This document shows positions 48,950-59,964 of a DNA stretch of 64,000 nt, in pieces (position 1 is the first letter of the stretch; each line of letters begins with the position of its first letter). Source of the DNA: Gigaspora rosea (Eukaryota; Glomeromycota; Glomeromycetes; Diversisporales; Gigasporaceae). Under the pieces are notes generated by a model, which searched no databases, was not told where the DNA came from, and saw only the letters and a program-made list of their open reading frames with translations. Location of the stretch: contig QKWP01000264.1 in assembly GCA_003550325.1 (NCBI GenBank), positions 210,806 to 274,805 on the forward strand. The letters run 5' to 3'. The translations under genes were made by a program, and so were the position numbers.

Positions 48950-50258
48950 TCATGCTTCAATTATAAGGGCAAAAAAATCTCTTGCGAGATTTGAGCATAT
49001 TACACCAACTCCTGCCCATGGTAGGGCAACAGTTGGTGTAATATGCACCCCTATTAAAATGGCAGCAATAATTGCTCCTAATAAAAGTGGAGCAATTGTT
49101 GCTGTATAATATTTATATATACGAATATTGGGAGATTCTCTGACAATTAAAAGAAGAGACCATAATATCTGCAGCAAAATACCATACCATTTAATATAAA
49201 AACAAAATTTCGTTGTCCTTAATTTCGATCACCACATTAATAACAATTGTAGAAACTATTGCGAGGGTAGCATATATTGTATTAAAATAAAATTTCTATT
49301 TGTAAAAAAAACGTTGCAAAAGCTACATAATGTTAGTAAGGTCTATGAATATATAGATGTATATTAAAAACAAACTTACTCCTTTTTTACGTTCTTTTTC
49401 TATTCCTTCTTTAACACCTGCTTCCGTTCCTTCTTTTCTAGCTTTCGTAATTGATTCCAAATAAACCTTTTTGCCATCCTCGTCCAATTGATCGTACAAC
49501 TTACGTTCATTTGCGCTTAAAGCTGACACTAGTCGTATCCTTGATATTAATAACTTGTAACTGTGATTGAACTAAATTAATAGTTACTAAGACATATTAT
49601 TACCTTGTTCTAAAGATTTAAAAACAAACAATACCAATTATTAGTAAACTTAATCAGATTAGAAAAATTAATACCAGATGATCAACATTTGCTACAAACC
49701 AACAGTACTACTTCCTGAACAATGTAATATGTGTTTATAAATGCAATATTAGCCATTGGGAAATTTGATAATTAACGTTTGTTAAGACAGACACATTATT
49801 ACCTGACGCAATATTATCTAAAGATTTAAAAATATAATACCGATGATTAGTAAACTTAATCAGATCAGAAAATTAATACCAGATGATCACCATTTGCTAC
49901 AAACCATCAGTTTTTGTATTGATTTCTTTGGTTTTTCCTGAATCAATGTATTAGCCATTGGAAGATTTGATAATTAAATAAGAAAACGTTTGTTAAGACA
50001 GACACATTATTACCTTTTATAACTAGAATATTTAAAAATAACAATAACGATTATAAGTAGACTTAATCAGATTAGAAAAATTAATACCAGATGATCAACA
50101 TTTGCTACAAACCTTTACTATCTGTAGGTACAATAACGTCTAGCTCATTATCTATGTAATATATATTTACAACTGCAATATTAGTCATTGGAAGATTTTG
50201 ATAATTAACACAAGAAAACGTTTATAAAAGACAAACCTATAATGTGGGATTCAGACAT
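48950..50258 (-). CDS. Microexon gene: variable N-terminus plus membrane-anchored helical protein
   Basis: Exons 50237-50258 (22 nt), 50113-50151 (39), 50014-50022 (9), 49905-49937 (33), 49803-49817 (15), 49700-49714 (15), 49604-49609 (6), 49380-49528 (149) and 49295-48950 join through GT-AG introns. The first seven introns are all phase 1, and all internal exons before the 149-nt exon are multiples of three. The N-terminal 45 or so residues come from microexons (MSESHII, DNELDVIVPTDSK, VIK and so on). Then a charged helical stretch follows (LYDQLDEDGKKVYLESITK, RKEGTEAGVKEG), then hydrophobic segments (LAIVSTIVINVVI, LLQILWSLLLIV, APLLLGAIIAAILIGVHI) and the end FFALIIEA. Exon 9 needs a one-base correction near 49204-49210, so it is either damaged or misassembled. 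Function is unknown; a membrane protein with a variable soluble tail is inferred. Confidence 0.7.
49604..50151 (-). repeat. Three tandem exon-intron units of about 206 bp
   Basis: The intron block ending GTTTGTAGCAAATGTTGATC (in transcript sense, its 5' end) recurs with a spacing of 206-207 bp (acceptor-to-donor anchors at about 49691, 49897 and 50104). A second intron type with CAATGGCTAATATTG or close variants alternates with it. Introns of a type differ at few positions. The exons they enclose share no clear sequence, only phase. Confidence 0.85.
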
Positions 50259-50354
50259 GATTCTTCTTTAAAACACAAAGACACTATGTAAATACGTCGC
50301 GCTAAAATGAGAACTAAGAAGCGTGTAAGTTGAAAAAAGAATGTGATTCATGAT

Positions 50355-50370
50355 TTCTGTATTTATAAAA
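50355..50370 (-). promoter_or_regulatory. Putative TATA box of the microexon gene
   Basis: In transcript sense the sequence TTTATAAATACAG lies about 100 nt upstream of the ATG at 50258. The surrounding block (TTTGCATTAATC, GTGAAGCTGT) is conserved in the broken duplicate at 53275-53320, where the box is extended to TATATAAATACC, supporting a promoter role. Confidence 0.5.
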
Positions 50371-50419
50371 TTTTGCATTAATCTGTGAAGCTGTCGCTAG
50401 CACAGCCACCAAGATTACG

Positions 50420-50545
50420 TAGGTACAGAGTTAAAATCATCACTTGTGTAACAAAATACTTTGTAATAAAATCACTTAATAAAATCACTTGAGTAATAAA
50501 ATCGCTTGCGTACTTGAATAATTAAATCACTTGCGTAATAACTTC
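50420..50545. repeat. Tandem AATAAAATCACTTGCGT repeat upstream of the microexon gene
   Basis: About six imperfect copies of a 17-21 bp unit AATAAAATCACTTGCGT lie in tandem. The same repeat sits in the duplicate upstream region (54300-54395) with different copy order. Confidence 0.7.
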
Positions 50546-51499
50546 ATTATATTGTCATATTGTTATGACAAAAGCACTTGTTACGTAAATGATTTTATGC
50601 TAAAGGGGTTCAAATTGTTTTCTCTAGAGCTTACCGTTAAGAGTTATCTAATCTAATCAACCTAAAATTGAAACAAAAGGTGAGATTATCGAAATTTTAA
50701 GTAAGAACTCATTTTGACCCCTAAATACTGACTATTTCGTTTAAATCATAATGTGACCCTGCAGATCATGATGTCATGTGAACTCACAGTCTTTTAACCG
50801 GTTCCCGGTCGTCCATAAATAAGCTAATCAAAAACGAAAATTTAGATAAACCTTAAAAGCATAAATGATTAGATATATAAAAAAAGCTTATATTATTAAA
50901 TAAATAAAAAAAGCTTGTATACGATTAACAATAAAAGCTTATATGATCAGATAAAGAAGTGTTTTTCTTTTCTTTTTAAAAGCATGTATACTGAAATAGT
51001 CTATTTTTAAATTGATTACAATGAGCGCAAAAGTTTCAAACAAATGCTACGTAGAGGCCTTTTTCGAACATTTGTTTTCGCTTGTGAAGTATTATTATAC
51101 AGACTGGGGAAAGACTCTTGACCCGTATTCCTTGGAAATTTTTTATTGCTAAGAGTAAATGGTAAAATGTGGTCGATTTGAGGCGTTCGCCTAATTAATC
51201 AATAGTTTCTACATGTATATGATTAATTTATTTTAAATGAAAATTTTAGTTACTGTATTTTTTCAATTACTTTTTCGATACTTTTATTATAAAAATTGCA
51301 ATTGAAATTATTTTGCAATTAATTGTTTGGCAAATATTGTTTGTAACAATGTCAATTAAATCTAATTGTGTAATAATTTAATTGCAATGAATTTTCGGTG
51401 CCCCTGATACCAAATATAATTGAATTTAACATAACCTTCGATAAATACATTAAGTACATCAAATGATATTGTAGCAATATAGCGAAGCAAGCAAATAAT

Positions 51500-51952
51500 A
51501 GATTTGTAAAGAACTTCTATTTATAAAAAAAAAAAACGAGAAAAAACTACATAATATATAGATATATATTAAAACAAACTTACTCCTTTTTTACGATTCC
51601 TTCTTTTATTCCTTCTTTTATTCTTTTTCCTTTCCTTCTTTTATTCCGTCTTACTTTCCTTCTTTAACACCTTCCTTTGCTTCTTTTCTAACGTTCTTAA
51701 TTGCTTTCAAAAAAAAGTGTTTTGCCTTCAACATCCAATTGATCGTACCCTTACGTTCATCTGAGCTTAAAACTGAAACATAGTCATATCTTTGAGATTA
51801 ATAACTTGTAACTGTGATTGAACTAAATTAATAGTTACTAAGGTACATTGTTACCTTGCGTAACAGTATCTAAAGATTTAAAAATAACAATACCGATTAA
51901 ACTTAATCAGATTAGAAAAATTAATACCAGATAATCAACATTTGCTGTAAAC
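51500..51952 (-). pseudogene. Broken duplicate of the microexon gene
   Basis: On the minus strand the 15-nt exon at 51855-51869 (reading DTVTQ in phase 1) is followed by the same intron as the 6-nt exon of the main copy. The charged-helix exon follows (SSDERKGTINW, KNVRKEAKEGVKEG), with stops, extra KEGIKEG repeats and a lost acceptor (AG changed to AT near 51777). The 5' side ends at 51952, where unrelated sequence begins. Its upstream region continues at 53215-54500. Confidence 0.65.
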
Positions 51953-52320
51953 GATTTCCAAGCGTACTTCTAATTTCAGGGAAGTGCTTTTTTAATATTT
52001 CAACATAAAACGGCCATTCATTCTTCCATGAAAACAAAAAAGACTTGTTTGACTTTTTTTTCCAAAATCCACACCAGCCAAAAATTTTGTTTATTACGGG
52101 TCATTTGTTCTAGTACATTACAGTGTTCCTGAAGTCCAGGACCAGTCATATGATTGAGGTATTTGGTTGCCCAGGCGATACGTTGCTGATTATAGTATAC
52201 TTTAGACCTTGGTAGGCCCGTACGTTTGAGGATTTCTGACGTTACGTATTCCTTTATTCCAATAAAGCTGTACGGCTTTTGCATGAAATCTTCATGGACA
52301 TCCATTTTTTATTACATAAA
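51953..52320 (-). pseudogene. Fragment of an unknown gene inserted in the duplicate
   Basis: An open frame from 52305 reads MDVHEDFMQKPYSFIG, then YVTSEILKRTGLPRSKVYYN and HMTGPGLQEHCNVLE. A shift near 52025 allows it to continue as WPFYVEILKKHFPEIRS up to the intron block of the broken duplicate. The family is not recognised. It may be part of a larger insertion (51953-53214), the rest of which shows no coding. Confidence 0.4.
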
Positions 52321-53214
52321 AAAAAATTTGCGGCGAAGTTCGAAGAGCTACAAAAAAAAAAGATCTCACCCATTTTCAATTATTATTACTCGTCATGTGC
52401 CCCTTCCTCGCACATGACAGTCGTGACCAACCAACCGTTCTTATACCTAAAGTCACGTCCTTTTCATGTGCTCATGTAATCAACCGTAGTAGGATTTTTA
52501 CAGGGATATCCCCAAATTTCCGGTCGGATGTGTCGGATATAGGTCGGCGTTTAGCCCTAGTTGTTAGCAGTTTCTATAGAAAAATTATCAGCTGGGCATT
52601 TATTACTTAATGAATGGATATGATTTATTAGTAATAAGTTTTTTTTATGATGTGTAAAATCGATCAATTCCGTTCCAGCCGACCATGATTCCGATGAACG
52701 CCGACGTATCCAGACCCAGAATTTTGTGACCCCTGTATGAGTTGGGTCGTAGAACAAGCCGCAGGAGTCATGTGAGCAGAGTTTCGGACATCGTTACTTT
52801 TTTTTGGAAGGGAGTGGTGGAAGGAAACTGGACATAAAGTTGAGCAGAAAACTCAACTCAAGTACCAGTTCGTCATGAACCAGTCCTGTGATCCATTTGT
52901 CAAATGGAGAGTCCAGTGACTCGCAATAATGTACCACCATGTGACTCCGTTCACAAGCGGAATATTTTTTTTCTTTGTCTTTTTATTTTTTATTTTTTTT
53001 GATCCTAATTGTGCCAATTATTCTATTTTTGGCATTTATTTTTCCGCTATTCTCATCCTTATCGTAAAATGAAAAATTAACTTTGCGTAGCCTTAGATAT
53101 GAACATTATTCTATTAATATACAGTAATTAAAAAAATTTTCGCAGACCGACCCAAGTTTTCAGATTCCATGCAATGCAAAACGAAACATCAACTTTGTGT
53201 GGCTTTATGAGTTG

Positions 53215-54500
53215 AGAAGTTAAGAAGTATGAGTTGAGAGGTATGAGTTGAGAAAAAAAGAATGCGTTTCATGATTTGGTATTTATATAAAATTTGCATT
53301 AATCAGTGAAGCTGTGTTAGCATAGCCTTACGTAGGCTGTGACGGTCGAAATTACCCGACATAGCATAAGCCGAGATTGGGCTGTGCTCAATTCTATTTT
53401 TATTTTTTTCAGACTTAAAAAATTAAAAGAATTAAAAAATTTAGAAAATTCTTTTTAAGGCCGTTTGAAATTAAATTTTCAGATAACATCACCCCCAGCC
53501 CCGAAAAATGAACAACCAATCAAAACGCTGGATGACTCTCGCCAATCACCTGATTTACATCAACCAATGAAATTGGCCCAGTTTATACATTTTATATGTT
53601 CGTTTCACGTTTCATCTTACCCCCCCACCCACCCACCCACCCCCCCTCCACGAGAGACCTGGAAAGTGATGTTAACCGAAGAATCAACTTCAAATGGCCT
53701 AATCGATTTTTAGTATGTAAAATGAGTAGCATATAAGAGCCTCAACTCACTTCAAACAAAGAGTAACTCCCAACTTCGAAATTCATAGTAGAAGTATTGT
53801 ACTCTAAGAAGATTTTCGTATTCATTTTATTCGTAATAAATCGCTTGTCACACTTTTGTGTTCCTGAAATTATTGATAAAACAGAGAAAGCGTGAATTAT
53901 AAATTAAGCTGCTGATTTTATCATTGTTAAAAAGTACCATTGTTCATCTTGACCCCTGGTCACGTGGTCCCGTGAAGATTGTGGAGAAAATTGTACTCCG
54001 GCTGCAGTTACTAATAGAAATAGAAACATATCAAATTAAAACCATTCGAGCATAAAAACTAAAGGACGCTATAAACCTTTGATAAAACCTATACTTATCT
54101 TATTGCAAGGTTGCCGAAGAAAAACTCTAAACCTTAATACTCGGTCCAATTCAACCACACACCTCTTTCCTCGCCTGCCACTTTAGGGTCTGGGTCTTGG
54201 ATTTTTATAGTTTGGTGGTAGTATTAGTAATTGTTAGTCCTAGACTTCCCGACTTCCCGGTATTCTTAGCTCCCTTAAAAGGTACAGAGTTTAAAATCAT
54301 CACTAGCGTAATAAATCATTTGCGTAATAAATCAATCAATTCATAATAAAATCACTTTAGTAATAAAATCACTTTTGCGTAATAAAATCACCTAAACTTC
54401 ATCATATTGTTATGACAATGATATTCTTAAACACTGACTGCGTAAATGGTTTTAGTGGTCGTTTTTCTAAAGCTTATTGTTAAGTCGTTATCTGATTTAG
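53215..54500. repeat. Duplicate of the microexon-gene promoter, split by an insertion
   Basis: Bases 53215-53338 and 54281-54500 align with 50280-50650: GAATGYGTTTCATGATTT, GCATTAATCAGTGAAGCTGT, TACGTAGG, then TACAGAGTTTAAAATCATCA and the AATAAAATCACTT repeats. The 0.94 kb between is inserted and includes the MITE at 53459. Confidence 0.7.
53459..53699. mobile_element. Harbinger-like MITE (TAA target duplication)
   Basis: GGCCGTTTGAAATTAAATTT at the left pairs with AAGTTGATTC...CATTTGAAG-type sequence, ending ACTTCAAATGGCC. Repeats extend about 33 bp to ACATCAC/GTGATGT, and TAA flanks both sides (53456-53458, 53700-53702). A CCCACCCACC tract lies inside. A related right half (TTCGTTTCA, GGAAAGTGATGTTAACC) is embedded in the hAT elements at 6626 and 60461. 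Confidence 0.8.
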
Positions 54501-54502
54501 CT

Positions 54503-55571
54503 ACATCATCACAAAGTTATTTTTACATAAAACTATGTATAAATTTTATGTAAAGATTATACATAGACCTATAAACCCAATGTAGACTTACATAGATATA
54601 ATTTATACATAAATATAATTATAAATAATAATTATTTAACAGTTACGTAACGAAAATTTAAAATATAAAAATGTGCTAAGTAGCCAAATAAGTACGAAAG
54701 TTAATTGATTAATTCTTGATAAGTTAAACGAAAATGATAAAATAAAAATAGAAAGTATAATTAATGTTAGGGTTAGAATTAAAGTTGGGGTGTAAAATTA
54801 CGAGAGGAGCATTTTTAATTAAGAATACAACAGGGTTACCCTAGCAAAATTTGAGATATCGACTATTTCTTTCCTTAAAATTTGCTGTTGAACCTCCCAA
54901 ACCGATCCTGCCAAAATCGATAACCTGTCAAATCTGATAAAAAATTAATCTACCAAGTCGGTACCTGATATATAATCTAATAATTTATAATGTTTTCAAA
55001 TCCGATAACCTCTCGATACTGATACAAAACCTGTCCACCATGCATATCGGTTTTGAGAGGTTCAACAGTATATAAATCTTTATTTAAATTTTATATTATA
55101 TAAAGGTTACATAATTATATATATATAATTTATTAATACATAGCATTTATATAAAATTGATATATAAATTTTATGATATATAAAAGCTATATGATTATAT
55201 ATGTAAATTTTATTAAATATTACATTTATATAAAATTTTTATATAAAGTTTACAATATATAAAAGTTATATAATTATAATATGCAAAATTTATTAATATA
55301 TAAAATTTATATAAAAAATTTATTTAGACATTTATAGCATATAAAAGTTACTTAGTTATAATTCATAAAATTTATAAATATATAACATTTACATAAGTTT
55401 TTTTTATAAAATTATTGTTATTTAAGTTTAAATAGATTTTATATAAATTCTATATTAAATAATATATAAAAATTAACATATATATTTTTTATATAGGGTC
55501 CTATATAATATTTATGTGAAGTTGTAGATCTATGTAGTTTTTATAAAAAAAAAACAACTTTGTGATGATGT
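54503..55571. mobile_element. AT-rich element with ACATCATCACAAAGTT ends
   Basis: ACATCATCACAAAGTT at 54503 and AACTTTGTGATGATGT ending 55571 are perfect inverted ends; about 1 kb of TATATAAA-type sequence lies between. It encloses a second element (54885-55068). No coding is seen and no target duplication is clear. Confidence 0.65.
54885..55068. mobile_element. Nested MITE with CTGTTGAACCTC ends
   Basis: CTGTTGAACCTCCCAAACCG at 54885 matches inverted TCGGTTTTGAGAGGTTCAAC ending 55068. The interior repeats CGATAACCT. No target duplication is found. Confidence 0.65.
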
Positions 55572-55584
55572 CTATGCGATTATC

Positions 55585-56400
55585 AGTCTTTCAGGCTATG
55601 GCAGATTTTTGTAAATGCTTTATTTCATCCTTTCGATTCCAATTCCATTTCGATAATGATTTCCAATATTATATACCTCATTAAAGTTGTCTCAGCAGAT
55701 GTTTGATAATAAGTGAACTCTTTATGACCGTCCTGAGTTGCCAAGGCGGTCACCCAAAATTCGCCAAATGATCTACGTCACTGCCATTAAATTATCGAAA
55801 TCTCTATTATCGTCACCTATTATCCTTCCTTTTAAACAAGTTAATAGTTCCTATATAGACCAGATGACGATAAGGGATGTTTCGATTATTTAACAAACGG
55901 TAGTTGGATGCTGCGGCAGTGACATCGTTCTTTAGCGAACTTTGGGGGCGCCTTGGCAAACTCTGATCATCCTTTTCCATCGATAGCAATAACCAGCTTG
56001 ATAAATTTCATGCAAATTTCTTACTGCAGTTTTAGTTTTCAATATCAATTCCATTTCGATAACAGCAACAAACTTAATATTTGTATCACTGATTTCTGAT
56101 AAAAAGTAAACACCATATTTTCGCCTTTTCAATCCTAGTTTCATTGAAGTAACAATGACAATTAGGTACATTCCATGAAAATTACTAAGTTCAACTGAAT
56201 TTCGATATTATGTATTTGATTGCTTTACTTTCATCATTTCCAAAACCAATACCACAATGATAGCAATTTTCAACGTTATGACGGCATCAACATTTTTGAC
56301 AATAATTAAACACTTTGTATACATTCTTTTCAACTTTAATTCCGTTTTGATAACAATTAGGCCATACCAATTTAATTTTTTGTTTAACATACCCCTTTTT
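55585..56400 (-). pseudogene. Sel1-repeat gene relic
   Basis: On the minus strand, pieces in different frames read NCYQNGIKVEKNVYKVFNY, CYHCGIGFGNDESKAIKY, YRNGIDIEN, YQAGYCYRW and HYRNGIGIER. These are typical Sel1-like repeats (G-I-G-x-E and A/Y-rich helices) of the kind at 11778. Many shifts and stops, and a MITE at 55731-55968, destroy the gene. No kinase part is visible. Confidence 0.6.
55731..55968. mobile_element. MITE inside the Sel1 relic
   Basis: TGAGTTGCCAAGGCGGTCAC, continuing to AAAATTCGCC, pairs with the inverted right end (GCGAACTTTGGGGGCGCCTT, then GGCAAACTCT). Flanks GACCGTCC and GATCATCC agree at six of eight positions, suggesting an old hAT-type 8-bp duplication. Confidence 0.6.
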
Positions 56401-56596
56401 TAGAAGTTTATATAGTATGAAACAACTACATAATTTTTATATTAGCAATAGTATACTTGCATATTGATTATGTGAATTTTACAATAAGTTCAAAAAATAC
56501 TACAATAAAGACAAACTATTAGCCTTATGTTAGTTAACCCTATTAGTAGTTTTTGTAATTGCAAGCTTCATATTATAATTGAACAGTGTGCACGTA

Positions 56597-56765
56597 AACC
56601 TCCCTAAGAAAAGTGGTACGGGTTGTGGTACAGGTTGGTGTCGGGAATGCTCGAAATGGCACGGATCTTTTGGCACGCACAGGAACGTTTTACAGAATGG
56701 CACGGATCTTGTAGCATGCACAGGAACGTTTTACGGAATAGCACGGTAAAAATGACACGGAGTGA
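56597..56765. mobile_element. Partial relative of the element at 25197
   Basis: CCCTAAGAAAAGTGGTACGG and the following GGTTGTGGTACAGGTTGGTG match the complement of 25700-25835. Two GGAACGTTTTAC/GGCACGGATCTT units are repeated. The other half is missing. Confidence 0.6.
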
Positions 56766-57467
56766 TAGTGTTAATTAGGGGTCGTAACCTAGAACTTCCT
56801 AATAACACCTCTAACTAATCCAAACTCTATATAACTGACGGTCAAGACTTGAATTGGCAGGCAGAATGAGGTGTGAAGGATCTGGTCCGGGTCTTGAGGT
56901 TCGTAGGGTCTTGCTTTGGCGATTTTTGAATATTAAGATAAGTAAGTATCTTCTTATACTGGTCTTTATTTCGTGCAATGTTCTTATCCTAACTAATGAC
57001 TTCTTCCCTTGTATATACAGTGGCCTACCATATTATTATGGACACTTTTTAAAAATTTATATTGAGCTAATAAGCAAAATATAAAGCTAAAAATCGTACA
57101 AAATATTATTTAAATCTTAAACTTTCAAATAAAAATAGTTTGTAAAATTCTATGCAGTAGTTTTTAAGTTAATTAAGGTTACACAACTTTGTGAAAATAA
57201 TGTTACACTTGTATGAAATTAGTAATTTTTAAAAAAACCAGTTATCATAATTACTCTATATTAAAAAAATTTTTTTATTAAGTAAACTAAATATGATTAT
57301 TATGCAAAATTTGGTCAGTATATTAAATTACATATAATTCTAAATTTTTAAAAACTTTTAAAAAATTTTAAGCTAAATATTATTATAAATATAGAATAAA
57401 TATATACAACGCACCCTGTGATATGCTAATTCATCGTACACAATATGTAAACATAGTTTGTAGACCT

Positions 57468-58310
57468 TAGTGCTCCTAGGTCTGGTCCGGGTCCGGTCCG
57501 GGATCAGACCAGACTCAGACTCTAAATTTTACTAATTTCAGACTTCAGACCAAACTCAGACTCAACTATGAGTCAAGTCAAGGTCTGGTCCGAAGTCTGC
57601 AGACTGGTCTGAGTCCGAATATATTTATATGTATTTTTTGGCGCTGAACAAGTTTACTTAGTGCATTTTGTTAGAATAAATTAGTAAAATTTTATGAATC
57701 ATAAGATTTTATAGAATTTTATTAATAAAATTCTATAAAATCTTATGATTCACAAATTTTTACTAATTAATTCTAACAAAATGCACTAAGTAAACTTGTT
57801 CAGCACCTAAAAATACATTAAATTGGCAGGGTTGTCTTTATTTTACTTGAAATTTGGAGATAAGATGTTAAAATTTGTCTTTTTTGATCAAAAATCCAAA
57901 ATTGTGCATCAAATCTCTAAATTACAAGTAAAATAAAAACAAAACAGCCGTTTTGATGCATCTTTAGGTGCTGAACAAGTTTACTTAGTGCATTTTGTTA
58001 GAATTAATTAATATATATTTGTGAATTATAAGATTTTATAAAATTTTATTAATAAAATTCTATAAAATCTTATGATTCATAAAATTTTACTAATTTATTC
58101 TAACAAAATGCACTAAGTAAACTTGTTCAGCACCAAAAAATACATATAAATTTATTCAGACTCAGACCAGTCTGCAGACTTCGGACCAGACCCAGTCCAG
58201 ACTCAGACTTGACTAAAAAGTCTGAATATAAAAGTCTGAGTCCGGTCCGAAAATCAGACGGACTCAGACTTGACTAAAGTCTGGTTCGAGTCCGGTCTGT
58301 AGGAGCACTA
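57468..58310. mobile_element. hAT-type element with perfect target duplication
   Basis: TAGTGCTCCTA at 57468 and TAGGAGCACTA ending 58310 are inverted ends; GTAGACCT flanks both sides exactly (57460-57467, 58311-58318). Inside the ends lie runs of GGTCTGGTCCGGGTCC and CAGACTCAGAC. The centre has two long palindromes (57643-57810, 57966-58133). Confidence 0.85.
57643..58133. repeat. Twin long palindromes
   Basis: The arm GCTGAACAAGTTTACTTAGT continues through GCATTTTGTTAGAA to TCATAAGATTTTATAGAATT, then returns as complement. The whole 168-bp palindrome is present twice around a spacer that is itself loosely palindromic (TTTTACTTGAAATTTGGAGA against CTAAATTACAAGTAAAA). Confidence 0.8.
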
Positions 58311-58380
58311 GTAGACCTGCATAACAAATGGTCTATATAACAAAAATTTAAATTAATATAAGGTTAGGGTAAGGGTAAGC

Positions 58381-59742
58381 ATAGTGGGCTTTCATTTTGA
58401 TTGGATAATTTTTGTAGATTATTTCATGATTTTACAAAATCTGATTGGTTAATAAATTTGTATTAAGAACGAGCTGAAGTAAAATATTTTGCAAGATATT
58501 AATTAAATAAAAAATATGGGATATTAATTAAATAAAAAGATACATTTATTTAAATTTAAGAATTTGCAATAATTTATTACAGTACTTGGATCTAATGCTA
58601 TACATGTATAAAAAAAAAACAAAAAAATAATCTTCAATATGGACTATCATTTTTTTATATTTAACTATTCATATTTTAACAAATGTTTTTGTAAAATGTT
58701 AGATTCGCATATACAAAAAGTTACCCATTAGTTAATTTGACCTATTACAATAATTAAGAAAAAAATAAACATAGCCTTAAAGCTCTTTGAACAAATTTTA
58801 ATTCGTGTTCAATGATAAAATCCTTAGCACTAAATCACTTGCCAATAATAAATAATTATAAATTGAATAATAATTAAATTAATATAAATAAATTAAAATA
58901 ATTAATCAACTACAATAAGTAAAAACACATGAAACTTGAACTTATCTTTTAATATTTATACACCTTTTGAAATTTTCATCAATATCAAGATCTTTAAAAT
59001 TGTCTAACAACTATGTTCTAAGCATATTAATAATCTTGTGAAGACTCACTAGAGATCTAAATACAATAAAAATATAAATAACATTTTCTTTAAAAATTCT
59101 TTCATAGCCTAAATGATTAAATTGAAAAAACTGCCTCTATGGCTAGTCCTCAAGATTATTTCTCTGCTTTCATGATTTTAAAGCCCACTATACTCTATGT
59201 GCTATATTTAATATCCAAGTCCTACATATTCAATACTTCTTTTATATATTTAATGACCATTTTATATTTACAATACTCCTTTACATTTTGACATTTCTTT
59301 TCTCAATGCACAAGATCTTAGGCTGATATACTAAAAGCAAGACAAATTAAAAAGCAAAAAAAAAACTTCAATTGCTAAATATTTACTAATTTAATAATCT
59401 ATACCTTCGTCTACTACCAAAAAATAAGGGTTTTCTTTGAGTTCCTCTTGCTTGTCTAACAAGTACAAAATTTCAACATATTTGTTAACGTACACCCTAT
59501 TCAAGGTAAAATAAGTTGCTTTTCATTTAACTTCTGAATTACCTCGCAGATTACTAAATTACTTTGATAGTTTATAAAGTAAGACATGAACTTTTTAATT
59601 TTTTTTGTTTCACACTTTAGAAATTCATACTTGTGGCCCCGAATTCAATCTTGTAATAGAAAATTATTACTTTAATAAGACTTTGTTATGATAAAATGGT
59701 CTTCAAAAATCAGCCAATCATAATAAAGCCTACTATGCTATA
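58381..59742. mobile_element. Possible element with CATAGTGGGCTTT ends
   Basis: CATAGTGGGCTTTCATTTTG and TTGGATAATT at 58380 pair with inverted CCAATCATAATAAAGCCTAC ending TATG near 59737. A further inverted end AAAGCCCACTATA at 59180 suggests two overlapping copies. No target duplication or coding is clear. Confidence 0.4.
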
Positions 59743-59964
59743 AGGGTAAGGGTTAGAAGTTAGAGTAGATGATGGTATATACAAAAATTTTGCAAGAAAT
59801 TTTTTTTGTTAGAGTGTAAAAGGTAGTTAAGTAAATAAAATTTTTTGATATTACAAATTTTAAAAAAATTTCTTTATTTTGTTATACAAAAAAATTTGTA
59901 CATTATACCTGATCTTCAAATTTAATTAGTAGATTATTGGGTGCGATATGCAAGCACATCGCAG

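Noticed and set aside
53465-53713. 82-codon frame with a proline/threonine-rich tract
   Set aside because: It lies wholly in a MITE with TAA duplication and the tract comes from CCCACCC repeats; nothing supports translation.
56854-57084. 76-codon plus-strand frame
   Set aside because: It runs into the Tc1/mariner-like end at 57021 and shows no family features.
58360-58380. GGTTAGGGTAAGGGTAAG, telomere-like
   Set aside because: Only two or three irregular units, and the same short motif begins a dispersed repeat at 6165, 59741 and 61755.
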